Assembly (NCBI RefSeq): GCF_905475395.1 | Contig: NC_058339.1 | Coordinates: forward strand, 90,654,520-90,718,519 | Source: Chrysoperla carnea | Taxonomy: Eukaryota; Arthropoda; Insecta; Neuroptera; Chrysopidae | Length of the DNA: 64,000 nucleotides | Direction of reading: 5' to 3' | Shown here: positions 49,329-60,370 of the stretch, piece by piece | How the letters are laid out: every line of letters begins with the position of its first letter | Position numbering within the stretch: position 1 is the stretch's first letter | The notes under the pieces: generated by a model | The model's input: the letters and a program-made list of their open reading frames with translations, nothing else | Database searches by the model: none | Told to the model about the DNA's origin: nothing | Translations under genes and position numbers: made by a program

Positions 49329-50145
49329 ATGTTTTTACCCAGGAGTCCTCTATAACAGCTCAGATTTTGATGATTTTTGTTTCAAAATGATTCTTTTTGT
49401 TTATCAGAAACATTTCAGAAGGGGAAATAATCTGGAGGGATAATAGACAATGTCACGACTCATATATCAACGCCCAGTCAAAATTGCTAATGATAGAAGC
49501 TTGAAATTTCGAGGGGATATTGATTTTAGGATACTTTTAAATTTTGATGAAAATATATACATATTTTTAGTTCACTACTTAACCGATTTTAAAAATTCTT
49601 CCACCAATAAAATCCTACATTATCAGCAAGTAACTTAGGCCTAAATTTATGTTCAAAAAAAATTATGGTTCCGCACCAAAAGTAAAAATCCATTAACTCG
49701 TTATTTGTATTGTTTAAACAATTTATGTAAAACTTTTATAAAAAAATCACTCTTCCGTGATTTTTTCCACAAAAAATGATTTCAAAAATGTTAATTAGTG
49801 ATAATATAGCATTCAATAGGTGAAAGAATTTTAAAAAACTTGTATACAAACTATCATCCCCTATTTCACCCTTTTAGGGGATAAATTTCGAAAAATCCTA
49901 TCTTAAAAGACACCTACTGTATAAAATCAGTATCTTCTCGAAATTTCCAACTTCTATCATTAACGATTTAGGCTGGGCGTCGATATATCAGTTGCGACAT
50001 TGCCCATTATCCCTCCAGATTATTTCCCCCCTCTGAAATATTCCTGATTTTAAATAACATACAAAAAGAATCATTTTGAAAAAAAAGTTCATCAAAATCA
50101 GAGCTGTTATTGAAGACTCCCTAAGCATGGCTATTTTATGTATTC
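49329..50145. repeat. Long-TIR foldback element B, copy 2
   Basis: Same structure as copy 1: AGGAGTCCTCTATAACAGCT at the left and GAGCTGTTATTGAAGACTCC at the right, with CGATATATCAGTTGCGACAT inside. The 62-codon open frame at 49,450 is part of it. Confidence 0.75.
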
Positions 50146-50940
50146 ATTTATCCGACTTATTAAGTAATCAATAGTAATAACCTAAGCGCTTGGCGTTTAA
50201 GGTATGCAAGATATTTTACGCTCCTATCTAAATTAATATTTTTTTTATTACGGTCAGACAGGCGTTGGAGCGCGGGACCTACAAATTCGCGGGGCCTGTA
50301 GCATTTGCTACTCTTGCTACGTGGCTAATCCGGCACTGGTTATTAGATACTTGACCACAAACCTGTCTAAAGCCCAAGAACTTCAGAACGAAAATAATAT
50401 TTTTTGTATTCGAGTACAATCTTCTATAAGATTGTAGTATTTAGTATTTAGTTTGATATGAAATTGATAAATATTTAATGGTATTTAATGGATTTTATTA
50501 AAATTTAATATTAGCCATGTTTATTGGTAACAACGATAATACTCACAATATTAGACCATTAGGTAGTCACCGAATTTACGGTCGGACTTCCTTGCTTCTG
50601 TTTTGGAAAAGATTGAAAATGTTTCAATTTTAACTAGTATTTCAAAAATTTTTATTTATTCTGACGTCCTAAATATCCGCAAACCATATGCCAATTAATT
50701 TTGTAGTTCTTAAAATATGAAATTGTTATATTTTGAATTGACAAAATACTTTTGAAATATTTCTAAATCCTTAGACCATTAAGTTACATAGACTGAGCGT
50801 CAAACGATTTTAAGCGTGCCAACATCTGAGGAAATTGTTTAGGTCAAATCCATACTACTCCAAAAATAACTATAATTTTAACTACATTATAATATCGTTA
50901 TTTTTTTCTTTTTAGTGCATATTTATTTGTTTTGGAAAAG

Positions 50941-51276
50941 TTTTTCTTTTGAAGTCGGTTTTCTTTTTGTTAAAAGTTTATTTTATTTTGTGATTTTTAG
51001 TGAATCTAGAGTACACTAACTAATTTTTCACTAAACAAAAAATCATCGAAATCGATTGGCGTGATATTGAGTTTATGCTTTTATGGTTTTCTCATGGATG
51101 CCGTTGTCAGAACTGGACCAAAATAAAGTGAGACCGCACGGAAAGCACCAGCTTTTAAATAGATAAAGAATCATCAAAAACGGTTAACCCAGTCGAAAGT
51201 TCTGAGGTAACACACACACAAAAAATACAGTCGTATTGATAACCTCCTCCTTTTTTCTTTGAAGTCGGTTAAAAAG
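50941..51276 (+). repeat. Element bounded by direct GAAGTCGGTT repeats
   Basis: TTCTTTTGAAGTCGGTT near 50946 and TTCTTTGAAGTCGGTTAAAA near 51256 mark both edges. AACCTCCTCCTTTTTTCTTT before the right edge is familiar from dispersed insect repeats. No coding capacity. Confidence 0.45.
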
Positions 51277-52299
51277 TCATCATCATTTTATATGATAAAT
51301 AACAAAAAAACCCTAAACTCCACTAATATGTACTTTAATTATATTTTTAGATCACTTTCTAATCACTGTTAAATTTGACTGTTGGATAAATGCAATTATA
51401 GCAAACTAACTTGAAATAAAAAAAAAAATGAATTCACATGGCTCTTAATGAACTCACAACGGTTAGTTTTTAATGAACTTATACGACGGACTCTCCGAAC
51501 TATCATTTTACGAATATTTATGTATGAATGACTGAATAAATATTTTCTAATTTTTAGAACAATAAAAGCTTGTCCTTTAAAAAATATTTTTCTATTAAAA
51601 TTCCCTTATATCTATCATTTTTCAAATCATCTGACGGTCTAAAAGCTTGGTCGTTCCTGGTGACTATAAATAACTGATTATGTATAATTGATTTAGTTTA
51701 TTTACATCAATACCTATTACATATTTATATAGATAGAGGTATATCAAGTTTAGTCACCATGCCGATTATTAGCTATTATCAATCTATTTATAATTTAATT
51801 AATTTGCAGCTTATTAAAATACCTATTAGCGTGGCTTACAGACCGTCAACTCATAATGAATCGAAATTGGTATGATTCTTTTTGTCTGCGGTTTTAAAGA
51901 TTGACGAAGATAAATTTCTTAAAAATTAAATTTGAGGTTTTAGTCATGACGAATTTACGCAAATCGAGATTTTAATTTTCCTGTTTTTCAACCATTTTGT
52001 GGTATCCGTTGAAAAGATTGGAAAATGGTTTTGATTTTAATAATCTCAGTCTATTTTTCAACCCCTTCGATTGCTGCTAACTTATTTTCATTTTTTCCAC
52101 GCATCCTGTTGCCAAGACATATATAGACTAATCAAATTCATTTCATAAAAAGTGTTAAAATTCATAAAAAGTAGAGGAATTAATTTTCAGAAAAACTTCA
52201 ATTAAATACCTTAAAATATTATTTAGTGTGAGACAATCGTTTTGATTACAGCAACCTAAAAATGGAGCAAAACGCATTTTCAGCGTAAAATTAAAATTA

Positions 52300-53375
52300 T
52301 AATTAATGGAGATAGATTTTAGAGAGTCGGAGTTTTTATTGGAAATTTCTTCCTCTTTAAGAATCTTTTTTTAAATTTCTTAAAAGTTAATACTTTATGA
52401 AATATTGGTGAAAAACGAAATACTTTTTTTCATCTTTAATTGTCCATGACTTTTGCAATTTTTTGTGTGCTAAAAAACGTTTCTAGTACATTTCTTTTAA
52501 ACGTCATTCCGAATCCAACGAACTATCACACGTATTTTTTTCGACCATAATTTCTAGTTATATTTCACCAATTTGAACTTTTTGGCTAGACTTATATGTC
52601 AAGAGTAATATGTTCAATCATCAAAGAAACCCAATTTTTCTAAAATTTAACTCGATTTTTTTCAATTTTCTGAAGGCTGTCCTTTAAAAAAATCGAGAAA
52701 ATCACAACGATATTTGTGTTTTATATATATCGATATATCGTCTAAAATCTTTATATTCAAAGCTTTTGTTTCGGAGCAATTCTGAAGATATGTCGAAACA
52801 AACACATCTAACCGTGGAATGAGGTGGACTTTTAATCGGTTGCGTTGAATAATTGTAAAAAAGGCGTGTTTTTTATTATCTCATTATCTCCATTAGGAGT
52901 AAGTATTAAAGATTAACAAAAGATTAAACATTTTTTTTTAAATAGGCAAATTTTGCACTTTGTTTTACTACGAAATAATATAAATATTTTATCTTAAATC
53001 TGATATACTGTTTCTTAGATTTAAGGTATACGGAAGTCATGCGATCTTTTATTTTTGTATCCAATAGGTTTTTTTATAATTTTTTTTTATCACTTCAGGT
53101 CACTGCACGGGCAGAAAAGTGAATTTGCTTTTTGAAAACTTTTAGAAGTACGCAAAATGTGAATGTTTAAAATTCCTAATTAAACAAAAAGGAAGGTATA
53201 GGTTAGTGACGTCATTGTCCGATATCACCATAGAGATACATACATATAAAGTTCATATAAAACTTTGTTTTGCTAAAAGGAGATGAGCAGAATCATTGAA
53301 TATATACAACTTCTTCGTTGTTTAATCAATTTTAATTTCGCTTTCAAATTTTGTCATGATATTAAGTCTAGTTTT
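52300..53375 (+). repeat. Repeat G copy, longest
   Basis: Includes TAATCGGTTGCGTTGAATAA (cf. 15,419), AAATCGAGAAAATCACAACG (cf. 15,607), CACTGCACGGGCAGAAAAGT, GTGACGTCATTGTCCGATAT and ATATTAAGTCTAGTTTTACA. Shared blocks occur in the same or a similar order at 13,930-15,640. The 91-codon open frame at 53,283 lies in it and has no recognisable domain. Confidence 0.5.
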
Positions 53376-53662
53376 ACATTTTTATGCGTCGGTAATATGG
53401 TAAATTCGAGATTAGGCAACTACCGTATTGTCAATAATTTAGGAAACACAATCTTCGAACACTCTGTAGTTATTTTAAGGTATAAATGTTTACATGCAAA
53501 AATATTTAAAAAATCAGAAAATCTTTTAGTTGAAACTGTTAAATCAAGGTTTTTTTAAAAAATAAGTAATATTTAGGAATATATTTTACCTAATTAAAGT
53601 ATGATTTTTAATTAGTAGAAATATTTTAACGTAGATATATTTAAAAGTAATTGTATTTAAGT

Positions 53663-54022
53663 AGAACAAATGAAAACAAAGAATTGACTCAATTAATTGT
53701 TGTAATACCATGCTTACAGGTAAACAGTGATATTTAAGAAAAAATGTTTCAAACAAAAGTTGGTTATTTTATAAGGAATATTTTTTACATTTAAACTTTT
53801 GTTCTATCTCTAACGGTTTACAAGATGGGTACTACGGACCCAAGACCCAATTGACCTATGTTGCTCATTTACGAACTCGACCTCACTTTTTACGTCCTGA
53901 GTACGCTGTAAAAATACCAGATTGATATCTTTTTTCGTTTTTGAGTTATCGTGTTGACAGACAGACGGACAGACGAACAGACGGACAGACAACCGAAAAT
54001 GGACTAATTAGGTAATTTTACA
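53663..54022 (-). repeat. R550 copy just upstream of SP1
   Basis: Minus-oriented copy (AAATGAAAACAAAGAATTGA; GACAGACAGACGGACAGACG; ACCGAAAATGGACTAATTAG) with its left end missing. It lies about 275 bases before the SP1 start codon, so it could bound the promoter. Confidence 0.75.
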
Positions 54023-54157
54023 AGAAATATTTTAACGTTGGAAAATAAAAAGTATAATTCTTTTTCCGCCACCGGATATGGTCACAGTTATTCGTTATTC
54101 TCACATAAAGGTATTGTACTTAGAAATCTATTTGCTGATTCCTTGGCTTTGTTTTCG

Positions 54158-54164
54158 TATAAAA
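54158..54164 (+). promoter_or_regulatory. Possible TATA element for SP1
   Basis: TATAAAA lies about 140 bases upstream of the SP1 start codon. No clear arthropod initiator (TCAGT-like) is seen at the expected distance, and the region is so AT-rich that a chance match is quite possible. Confidence 0.25.
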
Positions 54165-54297
54165 ATTTTATCAAATAGATTAAAATAAAAAAATAAAAAC
54201 CACTTATAGAGATATTTTTAATTTGTCATTTGTAATTTAAATTAATTCTAAATATTTTGTTTATAAGAAAATTATTAATTTTTAATTTAAAGAAAAC

Positions 54298-57200
54298 ATG
54301 AAAATTGTTGGAATTTTCATTTTCGTTTCTTTTTGTTTGATCGGTAAGAAAATTCTTTTATTCTTTTTATAATCTTTTTTATTCAATTGTTTTTGTGATA
54401 CCTACTACTGAATTTTCAATTAGAATACGAAAATTTTAAAGAACATCATCTGGGATTCGAATTGCGTTTTCTTACCAACGAAAATTGGGGGATAAAATTT
54501 TCGTGAAAACTATTTATTAAGTACCTAAAATTTAATTTTTATACCATATATTTATGAAATATATTAAGATATACTAAGTTTAGTTCCAAGTATGTAACGC
54601 TAAAAATTTTGATGTTACGAACAAAATGTAGGTATAGGTGTTATATAAAATTACCTAATTAGTCTGACCGTCTGCCTGTGGACACGATAATTCAAAAACG
54701 AAAAGAGATATCAAGTTGGAATTTTTTTAGCATTCTCAGGACAAAATAAGAGTTTTTCAGTTCGAAAATGAGTAACAGAGGTCAATTGGGTCTTGTTTCC
54801 GTAGCACCCATCTTGTAAACCGTTAGAGATAGAATCAAAAATGTTCCTTATAAAATAATTTACAATTTTTGTTAACAACATTCTTTTGTAAACATCACCC
54901 GTTTACCCGTGAGGGCGCAAATTAGGATAAAAATTTGGCGTTCATTTTCTCCAAAACTACAAAAGATAGGGAGTTAAAATTTTTCAGGGAGCTTTAACTA
55001 GTGGTCTTGCAAAAAAATGTCGAAAAAGAAAACAAATTTTAGAAATTATTGTGTTAGTTTTGTGTTAGTTTTTTTAACTCTTGTAATATAAAATTGTGCT
55101 AGTTTTTTAAACTCTTGTAATTTATAAAAAATAATGCAAGCAATACTTTCTATACAGGATATTTCAACAATTAACTCAATCAATTGTTTATTTTCTTTTA
55201 GATGTTCGTCAAACATATTTATTACCTCGAATAGTCGGCGGCGAGTATGCCGAAGAAGGAGATGCTCCCTATATAGTAAGTAAAATTTGTGTTTGTTTTT
55301 GGTAAAAATAAGTATCTGTAAATTATCGAAATTTTTCTAGGTGTCTTTACGCTATAACAATTATCATGATTGTGGAGCATTTTTAATCTCAGACAAATGG
55401 ATTTTGACTGCTGCTCATTGCGCTCAAAGGTGAATTTTTGTTGATTATTCCCAAATGACTTATTGAAAAATAATACAAAATTGTGATTTAATTCATTTCA
55501 GACCCACAGATACATTATCAATACAATATGGCGTTTTAAATATCACTTCTTCGTCTGATGTGGATAGTTCTGTAATCAAAATTGAAGAAGTTATTTCACA
55601 TCCTGGATTTACAAGCGATGGAGAAAATGATATTGCTGTTATGAAAGTAAGCTTTGCATATTAATTCCAAGCAAAATTATCCAAATTAATTCATTCTTTT
55701 GGATTTTTTTTTAGTTAAATAAACCAGTAGTTTTAAATGATCAAGTGGCAATAGCAGAAATTCCAAATCAAAATGAAGAAACTAAAGCTGGTGAAATTGG
55801 TTTACTAACTGGTTGGGGATTGTATGGAGTAAGTGGTACTATCTTGTATCCACAATCCATTGGCATCGTTTATTACTGTTTAAATCTGTTTTATTTTAGA
55901 GTGGTAGTCCAATTTCCAAACGTTTAAGAAAAGTGAATCAAACCGTTGTTGATATTAAAGAATGTAAAAAAGTCCATGAATTACCTATACTCGAATCAAA
56001 TATATGTGCAGGTGATCCTGAAGGAGGTAAAGGACAATGCAATGTAAGTGCTACGAAATCAAATAATATTCCAATTATAGCCCCAAGGGAAAGATAGAAG
56101 ACAACTTCAACCAAGAGATTGTTTTTTATTAAATAACATCCTTCGTTCGGGACAATTTTTTCGAAAATTCCAAAACTTGAATAACAAAACAATTATAGAT
56201 AGAACTTCGAATTAAATTCCTGCTGAATTTATTCGATCCTCAAAAATATATTTCAAACAAATGATGCCGGTTACATAATAAGGAATTTTTTCCCTTTATC
56301 AGTTTATTCAGCCATGAGTGCAAATCCAAGGTCAAATCCAAGATTATCATCAGATTTCTCCAAGGTCTTTTGGTACAGCTAAAAAATCGGGATACATTAA
56401 AAAAGTGGGAAACAGCACCAATTTTAATGAAATTTTATCATATGTAGCCTAAATGTTTTTGAAATACTTATTTTGGCTTAAAATTGTCATCATCTAAGGT
56501 GTTTTTGGTCGCTAAATACGAATCCGATGTCGGATTTTAAGAATTATGTCACGTCTTCGGAAAATCATGCCCTTTTTAGCCAAGAATTTCACTATTTTGG
56601 CACAAAAGCAAAAAACTAAGTATTTTTCGTCCACACTGTGCTCCAGAGGGAAGTTTTAGTCTCTGGTTACGAAACCGATGTCAGATTACACGGATTCCGT
56701 CATCTCTTCCGAAAATCATGCCATTTTTGGTCGAGAATTTCACATTTATAGGACAAAAACGCACAATAAAAACCCACACACAATATTTTTTTGGCACAAA
56801 AAAATATTAAATATGACGTTATATTATTGACTAAATTTTACATTTACACACAATTTTACATTTATTAAGGTATTAGTAGTTTCTATGTTCAGAAAAAAAT
56901 ATTCAATTTTTAGTTACTGGCAAAATGGCACTATTTTCAGAACACCTGACAGAATCCGTGTACTGTGGCATCGGATTTGTAATCAGCAACCAAAAATACC
57001 CCTTAGAGTACAGTTTAGACGTTAAATACTTAGTTTGCCATTTTGTGCCAAAAAAGTAAAATTTGACTTAATGTTTCTTGGGGTCCTATAACACGCTACC
57101 TAATCGGTGCTGTTTCCCACCTTTCCACTATCGACAATTTTTTCCGGCTTATTCACTCTATTAATGATTTTTCAGGCTGATTCTGGTGGTCCATTATTCG

Positions 57201-57325
57201 TAAATGGTAAAGTGGTTGGAATTGTTTCGTGGTCAGTGAAACCGTGCGGTATAAAAGGATTTCCTGGTGTATTTACACGTGTGGCTAGTTATCGTGAATG
57301 GATTCTGGAACATACTGGAGTGTAA
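54298..57325 (+). CDS. SP1: secreted S1A (chymotrypsin-fold) serine protease, predicted active
   Basis: Seven exons join in frame to 253 codons: 54298-54343, 55202-55275, 55341-55429, 55502-55646, 55715-55828, 55900-56043, 57176-57325. All introns are GT..AG. A hydrophobic signal peptide (about residues 1-15) precedes a short propeptide ending LLPR and the mature start IVGGE at residue 26. The triad is His66 in TAAHC, Asp113 in ENDIAVMK and Ser207 in ADSGGP. Six mature cysteines fit the three usual invertebrate disulfides (42-58, 168-182, 191-220). It should be an endopeptidase activated by trypsin-like cleavage after Arg25. There is no clip domain, so a digestive or simple extracellular role is more likely than a clip-cascade role (inference). 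The S1-pocket position 189 is Gly201, 216 is Ser224 and 226 is Gly235, so it is not trypsin-like; chymotrypsin- or elastase-like specificity is likely. The oxyanion-hole Gly193 is Ala205, which is unusual. The 253-residue length is normal for the family. It lies about 300 bases upstream of its paralogue SP2. Exon structure is read by eye from splice consensus and family alignment. Confidence 0.92.
54535..55199 (+). repeat. R550 repeat filling SP1 intron 1
   Basis: A plus-oriented copy begins TTTTTATACCATATATTTATG and runs through the family hallmarks: CAAGTATGTAACGCT, a shortened GTCTGACCGTCTG tract, GATAATTCAAAAACGAAAAG, GTAAACCGTTAGAGATAGAA and the 3' end TTTCAACAATTAACTCAATC. It belongs to the subfamily with a CTAGTGGTCTTG segment, as does 46,590-46,826. 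Its 3' end runs directly into the SP1 exon 2 acceptor. Confidence 0.85.
56405..57120. repeat. Foldback element in SP1 intron 6
   Basis: The ends are inverted copies: GTGGGAAACAGCACC at 56405 and its complement ending at 57120. Further in, the arms continue as inverted, diverged copies (the words ACGGATTC..GTCA, CTAAGTATTT and GGCACAAAA recur on both sides). The left arm also contains a direct repetition of about 190 bases (AAAATCATGCC occurs twice). It accounts for most of the 1.1-kb intron, and no coding capacity is seen. Confidence 0.65.
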
Positions 57326-57623
57326 AAATTTATTTATCAAATAAAATATTTATTCAAAGATCAAGAAAATAATTGTTTATTTATGTTTATCTCTAAAATT
57401 AAATAATAATCCTTGATTAAATTAAGTAATCAATTAATTTAAAAAAGAATTAATTAATGTTTTATCATTTATCACCAAAAATTCTTACGAAAAGTTCGAA
57501 AAGACGTCACTGGTGTGATTTAAATGCCTAAACAGTAAATATATTTTGATGATTCAAATTCATTCTAATGATTTGTACCGTTTATAGATGTACCGTCTGT
57601 CGTGTGTAGTTTATTAATCGAAA
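57326..57623. other. SP1-SP2 intergenic region
   Basis: This gap of 298 bases separates the SP1 stop from the SP2 start. It holds the SP1 poly(A) signal and presumably the SP2 promoter. TTTATAGA near 57570 is the best TATA-like word, about 50 bases before the start codon, but no convincing initiator is visible. Confidence 0.5.
57340..57345 (+). promoter_or_regulatory. Poly(A) signal of SP1
   Basis: AATAAA lies 15 bases after the SP1 stop codon, the expected arrangement for a compact insect 3' end, and within the roughly 300-base gap before SP2. Confidence 0.6.
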
Positions 57624-60121
57624 ATGATTTTGATTGGTGGTTTGTTATTTTTCGCTAGCATTACCACAAGCTATTCAGGTAAAATAAATTTCTTTTATCA
57701 TTTTATTAAACACACTTATTAGTTTTTTGCTCATCACTCGATTTAAAACATAAATACCTTTCATATAATTTTATTTATTTGGAATTATGAATTTTTCAGA
57801 TTTTTTCAGCCTATCTATTTTTAGATAAATATTTTTCAGTCCTTCAGAAATGGAGAAAATGTCTATCATCATGAGAAAAATATTAACTTTCGGGCGTGTT
57901 CATGTACTTTCGTTAATTTTTATAAGTCGTATTAAGTAAATTAACGAGGAGTCCTTTAACGAAACTTATTTTAGAAATATGGTGAAATTATTCAAAATGA
58001 ATTTAATTATTTAGATTATTTCTCTGCTCTAATAATCACGTAACCAAACTATTTTAATTTGCTAATGCATTAAAAAAAAAATTATGGTATATTTAACGCG
58101 CGAAATATTTGACCCATGTGCAGAATGACCCAAATTCAGTTCCTAGAAATATAATAAAACTTCAAATTTATAGTAAAATTTGATTTCTAGGAATATTAAC
58201 ACCACTAATCGTTGGTGGTGAAAATGCCGAATGGGGTGATATACCGTACATTGTTTCGCTTCGATCAGATTCTTTACACACTTGCGGAGGTGTTTTAATC
58301 TCCAAAGATTGGATAATAACAGCTGCACATTGTGTTACAAGTTCCATTATTAAATACACAATTCAATATGGCGTATTAAATATATCTTCGAATGCCAACG
58401 ATAAATCCGTAATTGAAATCGAAAAAATTATAATACATGAAAAATTTGATTCATTTACAACAGAAAATAATATCGCTGCACTTAAGGTAAAGGCAGTTTT
58501 TGCTTCTTCACAATTCAAGTGGGAATTTTCCAATAAAATGAGAATTTTAATTTTTTTTTTTTAGCTCAAAGAACCCGTGAAATTTAGTAAATATGTCAGC
58601 GCTGCTGTTTTACCGGAACAAAATGAAGAAGTACCAGAAGTGGATAACGCGCTGCTAGCTGGGTGGGGACAACTCTATGTAAAGTTTTTAAGATTTTTTT
58701 CAATTTCGTTACGAAATTTTTTAGGTTTAATTAACATAATAGCAGACAAATCGAAGAAAGCTTTGATATTAATTTGCCCTTTTTCATCATGATACTGAGT
58801 TACAAATGGAAAAACATCAATACTTTTCTGTCTGTTTTCAAATGCTTTTTAAACTTCTCAATAAAAACTGCACCTTAATATAAATTACACTAATTCCTAA
58901 CTTAAAAAGGGAACACAGTTTGATAATCGCCAATATAATACTTCTAAACCTCTAAATTATTTCCTATAACTCCAATCGACTTAAGCATTTGTCGGCAAGT
59001 AAATAAGACCCCCATAAACAAAATTTATATGATGCTGAGAGTGCGGCTTTTGCCAAGAGGTGGAAAAATAAATGTTGAAAGTGACAACGATAAAGTGATG
59101 ATTTCTAAGGAATCGATAGTCATGAATTCTAAGTAAATGTATCTCTAAGTATATTTTGAAAAGTCAATACATACTTTCCGAGTTATTGGCGATCTTCTAT
59201 GTAGTCTATCTTAAGAACCAACCGATATATCAACTTCTGTGTAGTGTATCTTAAGAACCAATAGATCGATTCCATTTTTTTATCATGATTGAAGAGAGAA
59301 TTTTATGCCCATTCAAATTAGGTATCACAAGGTAGAGGGTGCCAATAGAGAATTTTAGGTTTCGTCCCATTACAGGTACCATTTTTTAGCTTCCCCTTCG
59401 AAATATAAATCGACGTGTTTTCACTTAAAACAATATAATCACATCAGATCAAGCGTTATTAAGGGTGGATACTTCTGAACTGAACAGACTGTATAATATA
59501 TAAATAAGAAAAATTAAAAAATTGTCGATGTAACCAGAGATGTCTTCGATCATAAGAGTTTCTACAATTTTTCAGACAAATGGTCCAATATCAACACAGC
59601 TCCAGAAAGTTGAACTTGCCATAATCGAACAAGACTTATGCCAAGGATTCCATTTTTTGCAAATATTTGATACAAATTTATGTGCTGGTATTTTACAAGG
59701 TGGAAAAGGTCAATGTAAGGTAGGTGAAAAAAAATTATCAAATTGAGACACAATTATTTCGTTATTTTGGATCGCGTAGAAATTGAGAAACTAATTGTGT
59801 CTATAGAAATTGAGAGACACTTAGGTACCCTGTTTTTTGAGATTTTAAGCGAAAGGATCCAAAGAAAAAGTCACTTATATACCAACATTTTGTTTACCCA
59901 AAATGACGAAACTAGTGCTCGAACCAAAAAAATTTATTCATTTTTTTAACTACATTTGAAATTTCGTTTAGAATGACGCTGGGAGTCCTTTAACTGTAAA
60001 TGGCAAAGTTGTTGGAATAGATTCGTGGTCAGGAAAGCCATGTGGAAACAAGCAACTACCAGGAATCTTTACACGTGTCGCAAGTTACCGTGACTGGATA
60101 CGTTCTACGACTAATGTCTGA
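57624..60121 (+). CDS. SP2: secreted serine protease homologue, predicted catalytically dead
   Basis: Five exons join in frame to 252 codons: 57624-57678, 58191-58486, 58565-58678, 59576-59719, 59972-60121, with GT..AG introns. A signal peptide (about residues 1-18) and a six-residue pro-segment GILTPL precede IVGGE. His65 is kept in TAAHC, but the Asp102 position is Asn112 (ENNIAALK) and the Ser195 position is Ala206 (NDAGSP in place of GDSGGP). The activation-site Arg is Leu24, so trypsin-like cleavage before IVGG is not expected. All six family cysteines and the C-terminal FTRVASYRDWI helix region are kept. The open frame across all exons argues against simple decay. It is a tandem paralogue of SP1; the exons encoding residues 118-155, 156-203 and 204-252 match SP1 in length, but two SP1 introns are missing. 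Likely role: a non-catalytic binding protein such as an inhibitor decoy or cofactor (inference). The alternative is a young pseudogene that has not yet lost its frame. Confidence 0.9.
57830..58135 (+). repeat. Dispersed repeat J in SP2 intron 1
   Basis: This is a diverged second copy of the sequence at 11,840-12,235. Shared blocks include TTCAGAAAT, ATATTAAC, GTTCRTGTAC, TAAGTCGTA, TTTAATTATTT, GATTATTTCTCT, ATCACGTAA and ATATTTAACGC. It has no coding content. Confidence 0.6.
59193..59270 (+). repeat. Short tandem duplication in SP2 intron 3
   Basis: Two direct copies of about 37 bases share the words CTTCT.TGTAGT and TATCTTAAGAACCAA. The rest of this intron of about 900 bases shows nothing recognisable. 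Confidence 0.5.
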
Positions 60122-60175
60122 CTTTAACAGTGTTCAAATTGTTAAAACTTTATTTTAGGGTGTATTTAAACTTTA

Positions 60176-60181
60176 AATAAA
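60176..60181 (+). promoter_or_regulatory. Poly(A) signal of SP2, abutting a repeat
   Basis: AATAAA lies about 55 bases after the SP2 stop. It touches the terminus of a minus-oriented R550 repeat fragment that begins with AAGTGAAAGCAAACAATT at about 60183, so the 3' end of the transcript probably forms at the repeat boundary. Confidence 0.5.
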
Positions 60182-60182
60182 A

Positions 60183-60370
60183 TAAGTGAAAGCAAACAAT
60201 TTACTGAGTTTATTGTTGAAATACCCTGTGTAGAAAGTGTTGAAGTTTTTTAAAAAATTATTTTCACCCATCGAATTATTTCGAAACAAGTTTATGTACA
60301 AGTTATAGTTGTTCTGTAGCAATATCATAATCTTACGAGTAAAAGCAGAAGCTAACAAACAATTCATTTT
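60183..60370 (-). repeat. R550 fragment downstream of SP2
   Basis: Minus-oriented terminus (AAGTGAAAGCAAACAATTTA, then TTGTTGAAATACCCTGTGTA) followed by sequence with little likeness to the family consensus. The repeat starts at the SP2 poly(A) signal. Confidence 0.6.

Noticed and set aside
57624..60121. SP2 as a plain decayed pseudogene
   Set aside because: No frameshift or stop in 252 codons, splice sites intact, six cysteines kept. Loss is confined to catalysis and activation, which fits a pseudoenzyme better, though recent death is not excluded.
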